Assembly: GCF_001949145.1 (NCBI RefSeq)
Contig: NW_019091362.1
Span: 8,228,202 to 8,290,201 of the forward strand
Reading direction: 5' to 3'
Source of the DNA: Acanthaster planci
Lineage: Eukaryota > Echinodermata > Asteroidea > Valvatida > Acanthasteridae
DNA: 62,000 bases
Below are positions 25,131 to 37,192 of this stretch, one piece after another; positions within the stretch are counted from its first letter, which is position 1; every line of letters starts with the position of its first letter. The notes under the pieces were generated by a model. The model ran no database searches. It had not been told where the DNA came from and saw nothing but the letters and a program-made list of their open reading frames with translations. Made by a program: the position numbers and the translations under genes.

Positions 25131-26188
25131 AATTACTCTCAAATCACAACATGCAACCCAGCCATGGCTAGGGCACCATCCACTTACATGTACATGCACA
25201 GGGTTATGGTGTTGGCCGGTAATGGATTGCATCATAATACCTGTATTCTTTTGCGTGGGTCTGTGACATAAAGCCCCTGAATGCCAAATGTCTTGGGATA
25301 CCTTTCAAAGTCATTCCCATTATAAAGGCCTTTTTGACCAGTAGTTGTGACTTGCAGAAATGCACACACCTCAAGTTTCAGAACTTGAGGTGTATACACT
25401 CGAGTGTGGTGTCACTGTGGTGAAGGTTTCTCTTCGGATCAGTCCGTAGTTTAATTCGCCAACCAGGATTAGAAGCCATTAATGTCGTGACATATTAATC
25501 GTGGACAGGTGGCACACTTACATTACATGTGTTTTGACCAATGGGATGTCCTGATTTGCAAGAAACATGCATGTATCAAGGATAATAATGCTTGTATGAG
25601 TGCGGTACCACCCTCGTTATTGGTGTCCATGGAGGAGGGGCCTGGCTTGATCGGAGGTTCATTCTTTCATTTGCTCGGATTAAAAGGGGTGCACAAGAAA
25701 ATTACATGTGTTTTCTTTTTTCTCAGTGCCAGCTGTATGGGGTATGCAGGAGAGTGTGCTTTTAGATAAAGAAATGGTGCTTGAAAACAGTTACATGTAC
25801 ATTGCTGTTAGAAAAGATTAGAGACTAGAATTTGTTGCATTGCTTATTCAAAATGAGCGTACGTAGCATTAGCCAAAAGTGGTTGCGGGTGACTGATTTC
25901 TGTATGCATCTTTTGCATAGGCAACAATTGAGCAAGTAGATATTACCTGTTAGATGGTGAAATAATGGTTCAAACTTTTTTGCCGCAAGTCGCTGGTGTT
26001 GATTTAGAATCAGTGTTGTAGACGAGTTGTTTTCAAGTACCAAGTTCCCTGCCAAATATTTAACTAGTTAGGAGGGAAAAAAGCTGAAGTACATGGGCAT
26101 TTGATGGTACATGCATAAAGGTAAGATTACAAAGTAGCATGATGACTTCGTACTATGTCCGTTTAATAAAAATTCAGGGTTTTTTTTG

Positions 26189-27028
26189 NNNNNNNNNNNN
26201 NNNNNNNNNNNNNNNNNNNNNNNNNNNNNNNNNNNNNNNNNNNNNNNNNNNNNNNNNNNNNNNNNNNNNNNNNNNNNNNNNNNNNNNNNNNNNNNNNNNN
26301 NNNNNNNNNNNNNNNNNNNNNNNNNNNNNNNNNNNNNNNNNNNNNNNNNNNNNNNNNNNNNNNNNNNNNNNNNNNNNNNNNNNNNNNNNNNNNNNNNNNN
26401 NNNNNNNNNNNNNNNNNNNNNNNNNNNNNNNNNNNNNNNNNNNNNNNNNNNNNNNNNNNNNNNNNNNNNNNNNNNNNNNNNNNNNNNNNNNNNNNNNNNN
26501 NNNNNNNNNNNNNNNNNNNNNNNNNNNNNNNNNNNNNNNNNNNNNNNNNNNNNNNNNNNNNNNNNNNNNNNNNNNNNNNNNNNNNNNNNNNNNNNNNNNN
26601 NNNNNNNNNNNNNNNNNNNNNNNNNNNNNNNNNNNNNNNNNNNNNNNNNNNNNNNNNNNNNNNNNNNNNNNNNNNNNNNNNNNNNNNNNNNNNNNNNNNN
26701 NNNNNNNNNNNNNNNNNNNNNNNNNNNNNNNNNNNNNNNNNNNNNNNNNNNNNNNNNNNNNNNNNNNNNNNNNNNNNNNNNNNNNNNNNNNNNNNNNNNN
26801 NNNNNNNNNNNNNNNNNNNNNNNNNNNNNNNNNNNNNNNNNNNNNNNNNNNNNNNNNNNNNNNNNNNNNNNNNNNNNNNNNNNNNNNNNNNNNNNNNNNN
26901 NNNNNNNNNNNNNNNNNNNNNNNNNNNNNNNNNNNNNNNNNNNNNNNNNNNNNNNNNNNNNNNNNNNNNNNNNNNNNNNNNNNNNNNNNNNNNNNNNNNN
27001 NNNNNNNNNNNNNNNNNNNNNNNNNNNN
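26189..27028. other. Assembly gap (840 unknown bases)
   Basis: This is an unbroken run of N. It falls about 1.06 kb after the WEE1 stop codon, directly after a short T run, so no known exon is interrupted. Open frames drawn across it are meaningless. Confidence 0.99.
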
Positions 27029-27649
27029 CTTTCTCCTTAAAACTTAAATATTACAAAACTGGGAGTGTCTGAAGTGTTACATTTACTTGGTAATCTTACC
27101 TTTGTGCATCTTCCATCTAACGCCTTCCAGCTTATTCCCTCTCACCCAGTTTGATATTTTCGGCAGAGAACCTTGGTACTCAAAACGTACTCGACCTCAA
27201 GACTGTTTAGAATATGACACATTTTATCATCCATTTTAACTCATTAAAAAAATGATTGCCAACATTTTAGCCTGTCGTTTCATCAACAATGCATTTCTAT
27301 GCATAATGCTGTTGTGTTCCTACTTAAAAACAGGGTTTATGCAATCAATATGTGTTAATTGTTTTCAAACCAAAACAAACATTTTTAGCAGTTCCTTGTA
27401 CTGACAGGCTGTACCAGTAAAACGACAAAAGCAGTCTCTTTGATTGCAAAGTTGAGTTGTAAATCATTTTTTATGCTTTGAAGGCCAGTAAGTTTTAAAA
27501 GTACATGTAGTTTGTTAGATTTAGTGAGGATGTATCACATAGTATCAGAGATTTTAATAGTTTTTAGAGTATATTATCAAAGTTGCAAAAAAGGTTGTTT
27601 TAAAAACTAATTCCTGATTCAGTAGTACATGCATTTGGCTATAGATAAC

Positions 27650-27710
27650 ATTAACCCTAACCCTCCTCAATCCTTCACCTGTTGGAGGACTGAGGAATGT
27701 TAGGGTTAAT
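27650..27710. repeat. 61 bp hairpin with telomere-like arms
   Basis: Two arms of about 25 bp pair with three mismatches around a loop of about 11 bases. The left arm starts attaaccctaaccct and the right arm ends tagggttaat. The inner part of the right arm, aggactgagga, also occurs at 4530-4540, with a similar sequence at 16974-16990, so this may be a small dispersed element. Confidence 0.7.
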
Positions 27711-29282
27711 TCCATGTGGATAACTGATGACGTAATATGTATCATTGTGGTGAAATATAATTTGTATACATGTATTATGTCAATATCACTCTGCCTGTTA
27801 TCTGTCGCACTCTCAACTTCACGGTACGCACAAGTGAAAAAGTCATGCCAAAACAGGTTATTGAAAACTGATTTGGAGATTTGAATTGAACGCTGTACTG
27901 TCCTTAGGGAAAAACATACTTTTGCCTTTTGCTGTGTAAGCGACAAACATGCTGGGAGTTGCAACAACCCTTTGCAATCCAGGTCATGTACAAAACCAAC
28001 CCCCCCATCAGACTGTGAATTGTGATGTAAATTTTACTTTTACATTTGGTTCAGCTAATTTGTGGCAGTTTTAAGTTTTTTTTAACCATCCTATTTTGAA
28101 TATACTTGTCAAAATTACAGAGAAATTTAAATAAAAATTCATATACGATTTAAATGCAGTGAAGTCTGCTCTCATTATGAAGTGGACATGTATTTTCTGT
28201 TGTAATTTCTTTCTGACAGTTTCTGCCCAAATTCAGAATGTACATGCAGGCATTATTACATGTAGAGTAAGGTTGGCCCTGCCAACACGCAGCTTTAGCT
28301 GTTGGAACAATCTCATTCGCATCCATTCCACCGTCGAATTGATTAATCTATTTTTCTCATTCCCAGCTACATCATTCATTTAAACACATGCACACATTTT
28401 CATGATTTCTATAAGACTTATTACTTTAAGATTTAAGGTAACACTTCTGATGCTTGCCACTTGTTTAATTGTTCTTCCAGGTCTTGGGTCCAGCAGGGGG
28501 CCAGTTTTTTCTATAAATGACGGTCCAGTTCTATTCAGGACTGTCATATAATGACCCCCCCCAACAGAAAGTTGGTAGGGCCAACTTTGAAATGTTTGTG
28601 CTTTTCAATTCTTGAAAAAAAAAATGGGCAACACGCCTTGGGCATCCTCAAGCCCCCCCTCTGCCCTACATTCCTCTGACAATCTTTTCTCCTAATATGC
28701 TTCACATCCCCTACCTGTTTTCAAGGCCCCTTCAACGTTGCTATTAAATTTGTTCTTGCGTTTGATTTGTCAATTTTGGTTACGTCCCTCTCTTAAATTT
28801 TTAACCATTTTCAATCAAAATTTAAGTATTGCTTTCTGTATTATTCTGTTTGGAGTATTTTAAAAATTATTTCATATCAATTTTTTTTCTATGCATTTTA
28901 ATCCAGTCCTACAAGGACGTGATAGTAATTGCTTAATATTGAACGCGTACGGATAAAATAATTGATGTTTTGCTTGAATTATGATCATGGCCTGGGTGTT
29001 CATTTTTTACCCGTCATGAATGTTAGGGTTGGAGTAACCTTGACCCAAATCATTTTCCCTACTGCCTTGTTTGAATGTATTTCTCGCTTGAAGTTGTTTA
29101 AGCGATTTGTTTATAACATTCGTCCACACCGGCACCCGTTGTTCCCCCCTTGACAACGAACTGTCTCCTGTCAGCAAACACAGCTCCGTTTATCGGCCCT
29201 TCGGATTACCTTTTGCATATTCATGTTGGTACATTGTACGTACGTCGAGGCGCGTCGCGGGTGGAAAGGTCATCTCTGTTTG

Positions 29283-29442
29283 GTTGCTAGGTGACATTGG
29301 TTACTGCTGTGCATATCACGCATGTGTAGCCTGTAGTGTAAAAAGTTCACACATTTACGGCTGCTCGATCAGACTGTGGATTGTGCTACTGTGTGAAGTC
29401 ACACATCATTTTCTTCTGTATAAAACCTCTTCCGTGGAAAGG
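29283..29442 (+). promoter_or_regulatory. RFX X-box and CCAAT box, candidate ODF3/CIMAP1 promoter
   Basis: gttgctaggtgac at 29283-29295 fits the X-box consensus (RYYNYY, spacer, RRNRAC) at every position. attgg follows directly (29296-29300), an inverted CCAAT box. About 120 bp on is tataaaa (29419-29425), and then a possible donor (aaaggtaaaat near 29441). RFX factors drive ciliary and flagellar genes, which suits the sperm-tail gene downstream. The distance of 3.2 kb to the start codon requires a non-coding first exon, which is not proven. Confidence 0.45.
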
Positions 29443-29962
29443 TAAAATAATTTGAAATATTGCAAATCATGTGGTTGTAAATATATGCTAAGGTTTTATA
29501 GATTGTACAAAATTAAATATTTGGAAGGACTGTCTGACAAAAAGGACAGAAATAGGCCTAGTAATGGTAGGGCCTACGTTGTCACTGTCGCCATGATGTC
29601 TGATTTGATAAAGTTTGAGGAGTGACCACAAGCAGAACTTCGAGTTAAAATTCAGTACTGTGCAGTTGGGGAAAGAGTTCCATCCATGGATATTACTTGA
29701 CACCCTATGCATAAACCCAATGAGACTGGTCTGAAAAATTACACATTTGCTTAGCCAGCAGCCTAAATTTAACACCTCAATATTTTCCCTGCTAAGTTTT
29801 TAGGACATGTTAACTTTTTCTCTCAGATGTAGGCCTACCACTTTCAGAAAAAAATTAGAATTGTATCCATAGGCCTATATGGAACTCTTACTTTTAGTTT
29901 ATTTCATCGTCCCTATTTGTATATAATTAATTAATAAATAAAACATGAATTGACCTGTGTTA

Positions 29963-31015
29963 GGGTCATGCAATATTAGCGTAAACTAGCGTAAACAAAG
30001 TGTCAACAATGTATTCAAGCATTTTTGTGCAAAAATATTGTAACTTTGATATTAATGAGGCTCCTAAATATCATATTCAATGCATTTATCTAAAATGAAA
30101 TTTAAGTGTGAAAACTTGAGTGACAAGTCGGCCCTGCTCATGCAGCCGGACTGGTCACTATCTTATTTTGCTTGGATTCTTTGCCACCTCGACTAGGGAC
30201 AACTCAATGGTTGAGATGACTTGACCGGTGGAAAAACTTGACCATTTGTTTGGACAAGTCAGTTGAGAGAAGTTGACTTGTGATGAATCTGTTTACGCTT
30301 TACTGTCACTTAACCCACCTTCTCTCTCACTCCCATTTAAAAGCAGGAAGGGAGAAAAAAGAAACGGCTCCCCGACTGGGGGACAGATTTACTATCTCTC
30401 ACACCAGTGCTTGTGTACCGCGGACGGTGTGCTGCATCATCATGCATGCCGCATTGGTATGGCGGCCTCACACCACCCTGGTTGGGGCTGGTGACGCGCT
30501 GCCCACCAGTCAGTTTGTGCATTACTGGGTCCATGTGCACACCGTGCTTGGGGAATTGAGTCATTGTAATGCAACACACGCAAATCTGCCCAAAGACGTC
30601 GATCTGCAGTCTGTGTTAACTGCCACGCACTCCATCATGTTCATGCCTTGCACAGTTGAGTTGTCTGAACGGATGACTTGATTAACAGTCGACTTGTCCC
30701 AATGGTTGAGTTGTCTTAATGGTTGATATGTCCTGAGTTGAGTTGGTAAACGGTTGAGTTGTCCATCATCCATGGTAGAGATAAGAAAGACAGCAGCCCC
30801 CAGACATCTTGAAAATGTTCCTTTCCTGTGAGAATCTAGAACAAAATTAAACCTTTTTCTTACACAGTGGCAGATGCTAGAGTGTTTTTATTATGATGCC
30901 GCTTTTTCAATCTTCAGAGGGTATTTTCAAGTTGTTGACACCTTGTTGATGCTAATTAGCACATACAATGATATGTGTTGACTTTTGTTGATGCTTGTTA
31001 ATGCTTAATACATGT
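29963..31015 (+). mobile_element. Inverted-repeat element, family C copy 1, split by a foldback insertion
   Basis: The two outer parts (29963-30175 and about 30776-31015) align in order with the reverse complement of 51975-52410. Shared blocks include gagtgacaa-gtcgg, aatatcatattca, tttttcttacacagt and acaagttgttgacac. The ends carry short repeats of agcatcaacaa type in opposite orientations. Removing the foldback insertion at 30176-30775 leaves about 450 bp, close to the length of the intact copy. No protein is encoded. Confidence 0.7.
30176..30775. mobile_element. Foldback-like element, copy B, nested in family C copy 1
   Basis: The left arm (about 30186-30282) and right arm (about 30648-30775) are runs of 17 bp units near caactcaaccattggga in opposite orientations. 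The centre of about 360 bp has short matches to copy A at 6142-6562, for example ttta-gtcac. It interrupts family C copy 1, which dates it as younger than that copy. An open frame of 133 codons in the centre has no counterpart in copy A and is probably not a gene. Confidence 0.65.
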
Positions 31016-32530
31016 AGCATTGTTAGAATAGGCAGCTACACAAGGAGCCTCTTTCTTTTAAGTGGAGGTAAAGTTGGGTTTGTTCCATTATAACTTCAGA
31101 GGGGCTAGCAGTCCAGCAGAAAGCATTCAGCCTAATAAAATATCATGTGTTTTGAATGAGCTAGAACAAAAAAAACAGCCAGCACTGAGCACAACATTAT
31201 ATGGCTGATGGTCGCTGGTCTGTTGTTTTTAAGGTATGCACAGTAGTTTTCATCTTGTGGTCCTGGTTAAATTACATGCAAGTTGTTTGTAGAAACTTAA
31301 TTTTCTTTGTGTATTTTGGTATTTATTCTTCCTATTGACCCTGGCAAATTTACATGTATGTTCATAATCCAATAAATAAAAATTCTGGCCTTTAGTTCAG
31401 CAAGTTTGGGCTTTTAAAGGGTACAGGTAACTCTTTTCTCAAACCAGTTTTGTCCGAGTCAACATGGTCTCACTCTCAAAGCAGCACCATTCTGGTTCCA
31501 AAAATTGACACCCTTCATGGCCCTACGCCATTTGTTTTAAAATATCATGTTAACATGGAGAGTCCATTTTTAAAGTACATGTAAGTTTGATACTAGGAAC
31601 AGTATTGTTCTTGCCCGCTTTGCCTTAAACAAAGAGTTTGAAGGCTGGAAAATGTTTTGTGTCAGTGTGTTTCGGTTTATCTTGTGTTTAGACAGGCTGC
31701 TTCTAAATACTCAAAATACATAAAGAAGATTAAGAAACGAGCCCAAAGAAGTAGAGATTGTTAGGTTTAAATTTATTACAGACTTTTATACATGTATGTA
31801 CTAAGGGTGAATGTAACCAGCCTTGAGGTTTCTTACCTGTGATCTGTTTCCAGTTTCATGGTCCTACTAAGAATGTGAAACCTGAAACCAATACTTTCAC
31901 TGACACCAAACAGTTATAGGTGGTTGTAAGCACAGAATTTTGTTAACAGAGCTAAGAAACTGTTGAGCCATGTCAAAACGAAAGCTTACTGCCAGAAAGC
32001 ACAGTCTTAGAAACTTGCCAAATTTACCAAGCCACTGACTTCAGATGGATAATGTTCAGTGCTTTTGAACAAATTTAAGCCTAGCTGTATTGTATTTGCA
32101 ATAGATATTTTTCTCAAGGATAACTTATGAGAGTCCGGGGATACCTACAGTTTCAGATTTGTTGACACAAGAGATTTCAATATGTGAACTTTGAACTTTG
32201 AGTATTGAGAACATTTAGTCATTGCATCTGTATTGTTACAGACGATAGTTTAAGGTTTAAGGTCACTGCAGCAATTTGTATGTTTATTGCAAATTGTGCT
32301 ATTTCCCCTAAATAAACAGCTACAGAAAAACAATTTTGAGAGAAGAGTTATGACTTACAAGTTTCATTGTTTACAGTGGGCCTGGTTGTATACCTTGGGG
32401 TGGATTGCACTAGCTGGCAAGAAGGGGATTCACCACAAAATTTATGTACATTTACACGTATTATGTACTTAGATGTAATACAATTTACTCTTTCATTACA
32501 GCTACATCTGAAACAGGACAAGAATAAATT

Positions 32531-34166
32531 ATGGCAGCTGGATGGGAACCAACCAAACCAAAACAGCCCATTGCGGCTATGTACAATGGTCCCGGCCCGG
32601 GTCAGTATCTCCTACCTGGTGGCACGGGTACCCACCGGTGTGACCCTCGCAAGAGAATGTTCCCCGCTTACAGTTTTGGCTCCCGCCATGTGGGACTGAC
32701 CGACGACTGCAGTCCGGGTCCACGCTACCTGACCAACCCACGCATCAACAGGCACGGCCATGCTGGGGAGCCCCACTACTCGCTCTATGGCCGGCCTAAG
32801 GACCCCAAGATGTTCAGTACCCCAGGCCCTGGGCGTTACTCTCCCGAGAGGGCTGGACAGACTGCCTACAAAAAGGCTGCATCCTACTCATTTGGTGCCA
32901 GGACAAAAGGCAGCAAACATGATAAGTCACCAGGTAATATGATTTTCATTCAGGGGGACAGTATAAACTTGCACCAAGGGGGTAAAAAATTTTTCAACTT
33001 AATATGAAAATACATCAAAGTGGTTAATCATAACTTCTTCTCTCTTTAAACCTGTGTTTGGCCTGAAGGCAGTGAATTTTGTTGCCATTTTCCTTGACAC
33101 AGGTACACATGCTTTTCCTTGATTTCTTCTAGGTATTCCAGGTACAAAAAGTTGTTAAATTCATGGGGGTTTGACTTTGTTGTTTTCCATTTTGACAAAG
33201 ATGGCTTATTTCATAAGTTAATTTGAACATGCTCAAGCAAGCAGATTGTACAAATCATTTTTTCGTCCTCATAGTTGGTAAAATATATTCAAGACAAATT
33301 TATCCTGAACATGGCCATCAACTGAAATTGACTGATCAACCTCTTGTTTGTTGTTTCTCACTTGCCCTGCCAGCCCCAAACAATTACACGCTGCCAAGTA
33401 TTCTGGGAGGTAAATCCATCGCTGTGACCTCGGCCCCCAACTACTCCATGACGGGTCGCAGCAAGATCGGCTCCTGTGACGAGGATCTGTCAAAGACGCC
33501 AGGGCCGGGCACGTACAAGGTCGTCGAGCCTTCTGTGTACAAGCAGAAAGATCCCCTATACTCCATGACAGGGAGGAATCAGCTACCTAGTGACTCGACG
33601 CTCAAGCCAGGACCGGGAGCTCACAGTCCAGAGAAGGTGGGTATTCAGCGGGGTCATCAGTGACATTCAAAGCATAATTTTCCTAATAGTAATGACATTG
33701 GAGCATTTTTGAGGCACACAGGATTTAACAGTATCTGTCATTCAAAGGCACTGATATATTTTCATCCCTGCTCATTGGGCTCACATCTGAACATTTTTGT
33801 GACACAATCTCAGCTACCTGGGAGTATACTAGCCTGCATGCTCTCATATCAGATCTGATAACCACTTTGGAATTGACAGCCTTATCGTTTGTAGAATGTT
33901 CTCATAGCTGTAGTGCAGTCTGTGGTTTTTTGTTAAGTCATCTTTTGCTGTCGTACATTAATTACTTTTGAAGCAGCAACACTGGTTCTTGCCTAAGAAT
34001 TGTATAGGGATGTTTTTAGATATTAAGTAAATCAGTTATATGAACATTTTGATTTAATAAATCTTCATTTCAGGTGTTCATCAACAAGGACCAAGCACCT
34101 AAATTTTCCTTTGGCATCAAGCACTCAGAGTACACAACGCCTTTAATAATAGATGCATCTGATTAA
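32531..34166 (+). CDS. CIMAP1A: Outer dense fibre protein 3 / CIMAP1-type sperm-tail protein, 3 coding exons, 252 aa
   Basis: Coding exons are 32531-32933, 33374-33636 and 34074-34166. They stay in phase and give 252 residues, matching human ODF3 (CIMAP1A, about 254). The protein is built from Pro-Gly-Pro (STPG) repeats: GPGPGQY at 20-26, SPGPRY at 61-66, TPGPGRY at 97-103, SPAPNNY at 133-139, TPGPGTY at 176-182 and KPGPGAHSPEK at 212-222. Between them are the family blocks YSFG, YSMTGRSK and, near the end, FSFGIKHSEYTTPL. Family members bind along axonemal and accessory microtubules in the sperm tail. An acceptor at 32501 opens the exon 29 bp before the ATG, so the 5' UTR is spliced. Poly(A) candidates are at 35614-35619 and 35821-35826. 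Paralogues of this family are similar, so the exact symbol is less certain than the family. Confidence 0.92.
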
Positions 34167-37100
34167 TTATGTGATTTTCAAAGTAATGGGTGAGTACTGA
34201 AATGTGTTATGTCACTTTATTGTTAATGCAGTGAAGTTACCTAAGAGTAACATGTAAGTTGGACATGGTTAGCAAACCCTTTGTACATAATGTAAAAATG
34301 ATCTTGACAAGACTTGTAAAGGTAAGTTTAACAAGCAAACAAGAAGCTCTGGCAGTATTTGATAGGCATTTTGTGTCCACACCCAAGATGATCAACTGTG
34401 CATGATGAACCATGGATGAACATGCCGAGCTCTCAATTTGTGGAAAAATTCCAAGGGAACCTAACTCTGCTGTGTGCATCTGCACTTACTTGACAATCTC
34501 TTATTACATTCCAACATTGAGTTTAAACATTTGTCAGAGTTTTAATAGCTAATGCTATTTTATCATGTAAAATTAATGTCTTTTTAAATTTAGCTTTCTC
34601 ATAGTCTTTTTTTACTTTCTCTTGTACCATGCGCAGGTTGTCCTATGGGTTTGGCTCAATACAGCGCAACAAACTGACTTATTTATTCACTGGTCTGTAG
34701 TCTGTAGTATCCTCCATAGTTTTCTGCAAGAGGGCGGATGGAAATGCATGAAAAAGCTGTGGGAAACAAACTCATTTCAGCTGTGCTGAAAATGTTAACT
34801 CTGTAGTCAGGAAGTTAACATAGTTTTCTGGTAGGCTGAAGTGAGTATAGAAATATTTGTTTTTGCACTTTGGGTGCAGCTTGAGGGTGGCATTTAATCA
34901 CCCAACCCGTATAATGTGGGATGCTGCCGACTTCTCATCAGTAAAAAAAGAAATCCTTCAATCAACTTGATTCAGATCATGCCATTTTTTAAATTATGGT
35001 TTTGATAACCTTTAAGCAGTTTTTTGCCATGGAACAGAAAAACAATCATGTCTGATAAGGTTACCTGATAAAAACTGAGAGCATTAATTTAAAATGCATG
35101 TGATTTAATGAAGTGACACATTTATGCTTCCGTTTGGTGCCATTTGTGGTGTTTGTACAGAAATGATTGGACGTACTATAAATCATTGAATGAAAATTTG
35201 AATGTTTCAGGACAGATGATATCTTCGCTGGATGTGAATATTGTAAATAGATATGTTGTCTTGTCCTTTTTTATTTTTCTTGTGATTCTCAAAGCCGACT
35301 CCGTCCAAAATATAGTAGAAATTAGCAGACATATTTCGAATTGGGAAATTTAGAATGGTGCAAAGTTTGATAAGTGATAAATTCATTGCACAACTTTTCA
35401 TTTACATGTACGCCTTTAAAAAAATACATTTATACAAGAAAGTTAATCCAACCCCTTAGTAGAAGGTGCATGTTTGCAAAATGAAATATGCATTGTGCAT
35501 TGATTTGTCATCCATTTTTATAGTTAATCTTTTTACCTGAAAGCACATTTAGGAACAGCCATTTAACCAGTAAGCACAAGCTTGAAGAGCTGGTTTTCCT
35601 TTTTATCTTTGTAAATAAAAAGCACTGTGGAGTCACATTCCGTCCATAACGGTTTGCAAAGTGGTGTTTTAAAGTTGGTATTTCTTTGCAGGAGCAAGTT
35701 TTGGGTCATGTTGGAATTTTTTTTATTTTTGGCCAAGTAGATAGTGAATCATGGAATATGTGTATCCTTTATCTTTTCTACTGCAAATTTTAAAAATGTT
35801 CCTCATCAGCATAGAAGATCAATAAACATTTTGGTGTACATAGTACATGTATTTCTGTTTGATGCTAGTATTTCATTTTTGGTGTTTGAGATGATATTTG
35901 AGTAAGTATTTAACCTATTGATTCACTACTCTATACACCTGTACACGCATGGAGTGGACATTGATATTGATGTACATTTGTATGTACAGTTGTAAATCAG
36001 AAGTATTTGTATAATTAGTGACAAGTAAAACTCTGGTACAAGTTCAGTCTGGAAAATTAATGCCAAACACTTCAAAGTGCATACATTTTAATGATACTGT
36101 ATTATTTTAACCTTGGAATCAAACACAGGGAACATGTCCAGTTACAAAAAGAAAAATGTAAATGCTAACTTTCAAGTGAAAAAAATTCTCTTGGATGGCA
36201 CATATTTACATAAAATCCTATTCACTTTTAAGAACAGAAATCAAATAGCCAGTATAATTTTAAACAAGTTTCTGCTAAGCATTGATAAGAATCCATTGCA
36301 GTAAATGTCCATGTACATGAACCTTACAAACCTTGATGGTTTGCTCTGCTAACCATTTGTATGGAGATTATTATTTATTCGACCTATAAGGACAGAATAA
36401 AGAGAAAAAATTTAACAAAGCTCTAAAAAAAAGGAAAACTGCCCTCCGTTATGAATAATACAAATAAATGTAACGATAATGAAATCATGGGGCAACAGTT
36501 TTTAACTGATAAAATCACCTTTCAGAAACAGTATGTGTACCTGCATAAGCACAAACCAACCAGTCTTACAGTTAAAAATTGTAATGGGCCACAGCAATTT
36601 TCGCTGGTGAAGAATTATATTTAAAATCTGTTTTGGGGGCCCTTGCAAGAGCTGTCTGTGGCCGCCTATATATGAAACAATTGAGGAAGACACGTGATGT
36701 GGCATGCAGTTTGGTATGCTAGAGACAAACTTCAATTTACATGCAACCAATGTGCAGAGCCTTATTATAAAGTGATCGTGTGTATGTTTGAATCGAGTTT
36801 AAAATAGAGTAAAGCACCCAAACAGAATATGGTAAAGTAGCCTCACTTGGTTGTGAAAATCTCATTTTCAGTATGAGAAGGCCACTGTGGATACAGCCCA
36901 TGAAAAATCAGAAAATACAACACAAACTTCATGTAACCATTGAAGAAACATACTTCAGTCTCTAATTGACAGACGTTATAAATCCATAAATTCATGTAAA
37001 ATACAACTTCTGGCTTTTTATGCATTAGACTATCACTTAAATAAATACAACTCTTAAAAATAACGTACAAAATTTAGTTTGGTGTAATAAATAAACTTAC

Positions 37101-37192
37101 AGATGAGCCTTCCATTTTGGCATTTGTTTTTTATATTAATTTGAATTTCTACACTGTAACACTGTCCCAAAATGTGGACAACAATAATGAAT
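34167..37192. other. 3' UTRs and spacer between convergent ODF3/CIMAP1 and SYCP1
   Basis: The stretch is AT-rich with no supported exon. ODF3 poly(A) candidates are AATAAA at 35614 and 35821. For SYCP1 on the minus strand, AATAAA equivalents lie at 37192-37197 (overlapping its stop codon) and 36374-36379. Nothing else is recognised. Confidence 0.55.

Larger units (their letters stand above)
25131..32530. other. Large spacer between WEE1 and ODF3/CIMAP1, with an assembly gap
   Basis: The WEE1 3' UTR probably ends near AATAAA at 26165-26170, just before the 840-base gap. After the gap there is a 61 bp hairpin (27650-27710), C-rich runs near 28550 and 28650, a candidate ODF3 upstream promoter (29283-29442) and a nested pair of inverted-repeat elements (29963-31015). 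A splice acceptor at 32496-32501 begins the exon carrying the ODF3 start codon, so a non-coding first exon must lie upstream. I see no other coding exon. Confidence 0.5.

Noticed and set aside
26139-27047. Open frames of about 300 codons
   Set aside because: They run through the 840-base gap and consist almost entirely of unknown residues.
27653-27665. Telomere-like taaccctaaccct as an interstitial telomere
   Set aside because: Only two units are present and they pair with the opposite arm, so a hairpin element explains them better.
30280-30681. Plus-strand open frame of 133 codons in the centre of foldback copy B
   Set aside because: Copy A has no matching frame, and no recognisable domain is present; it is probably open by chance.
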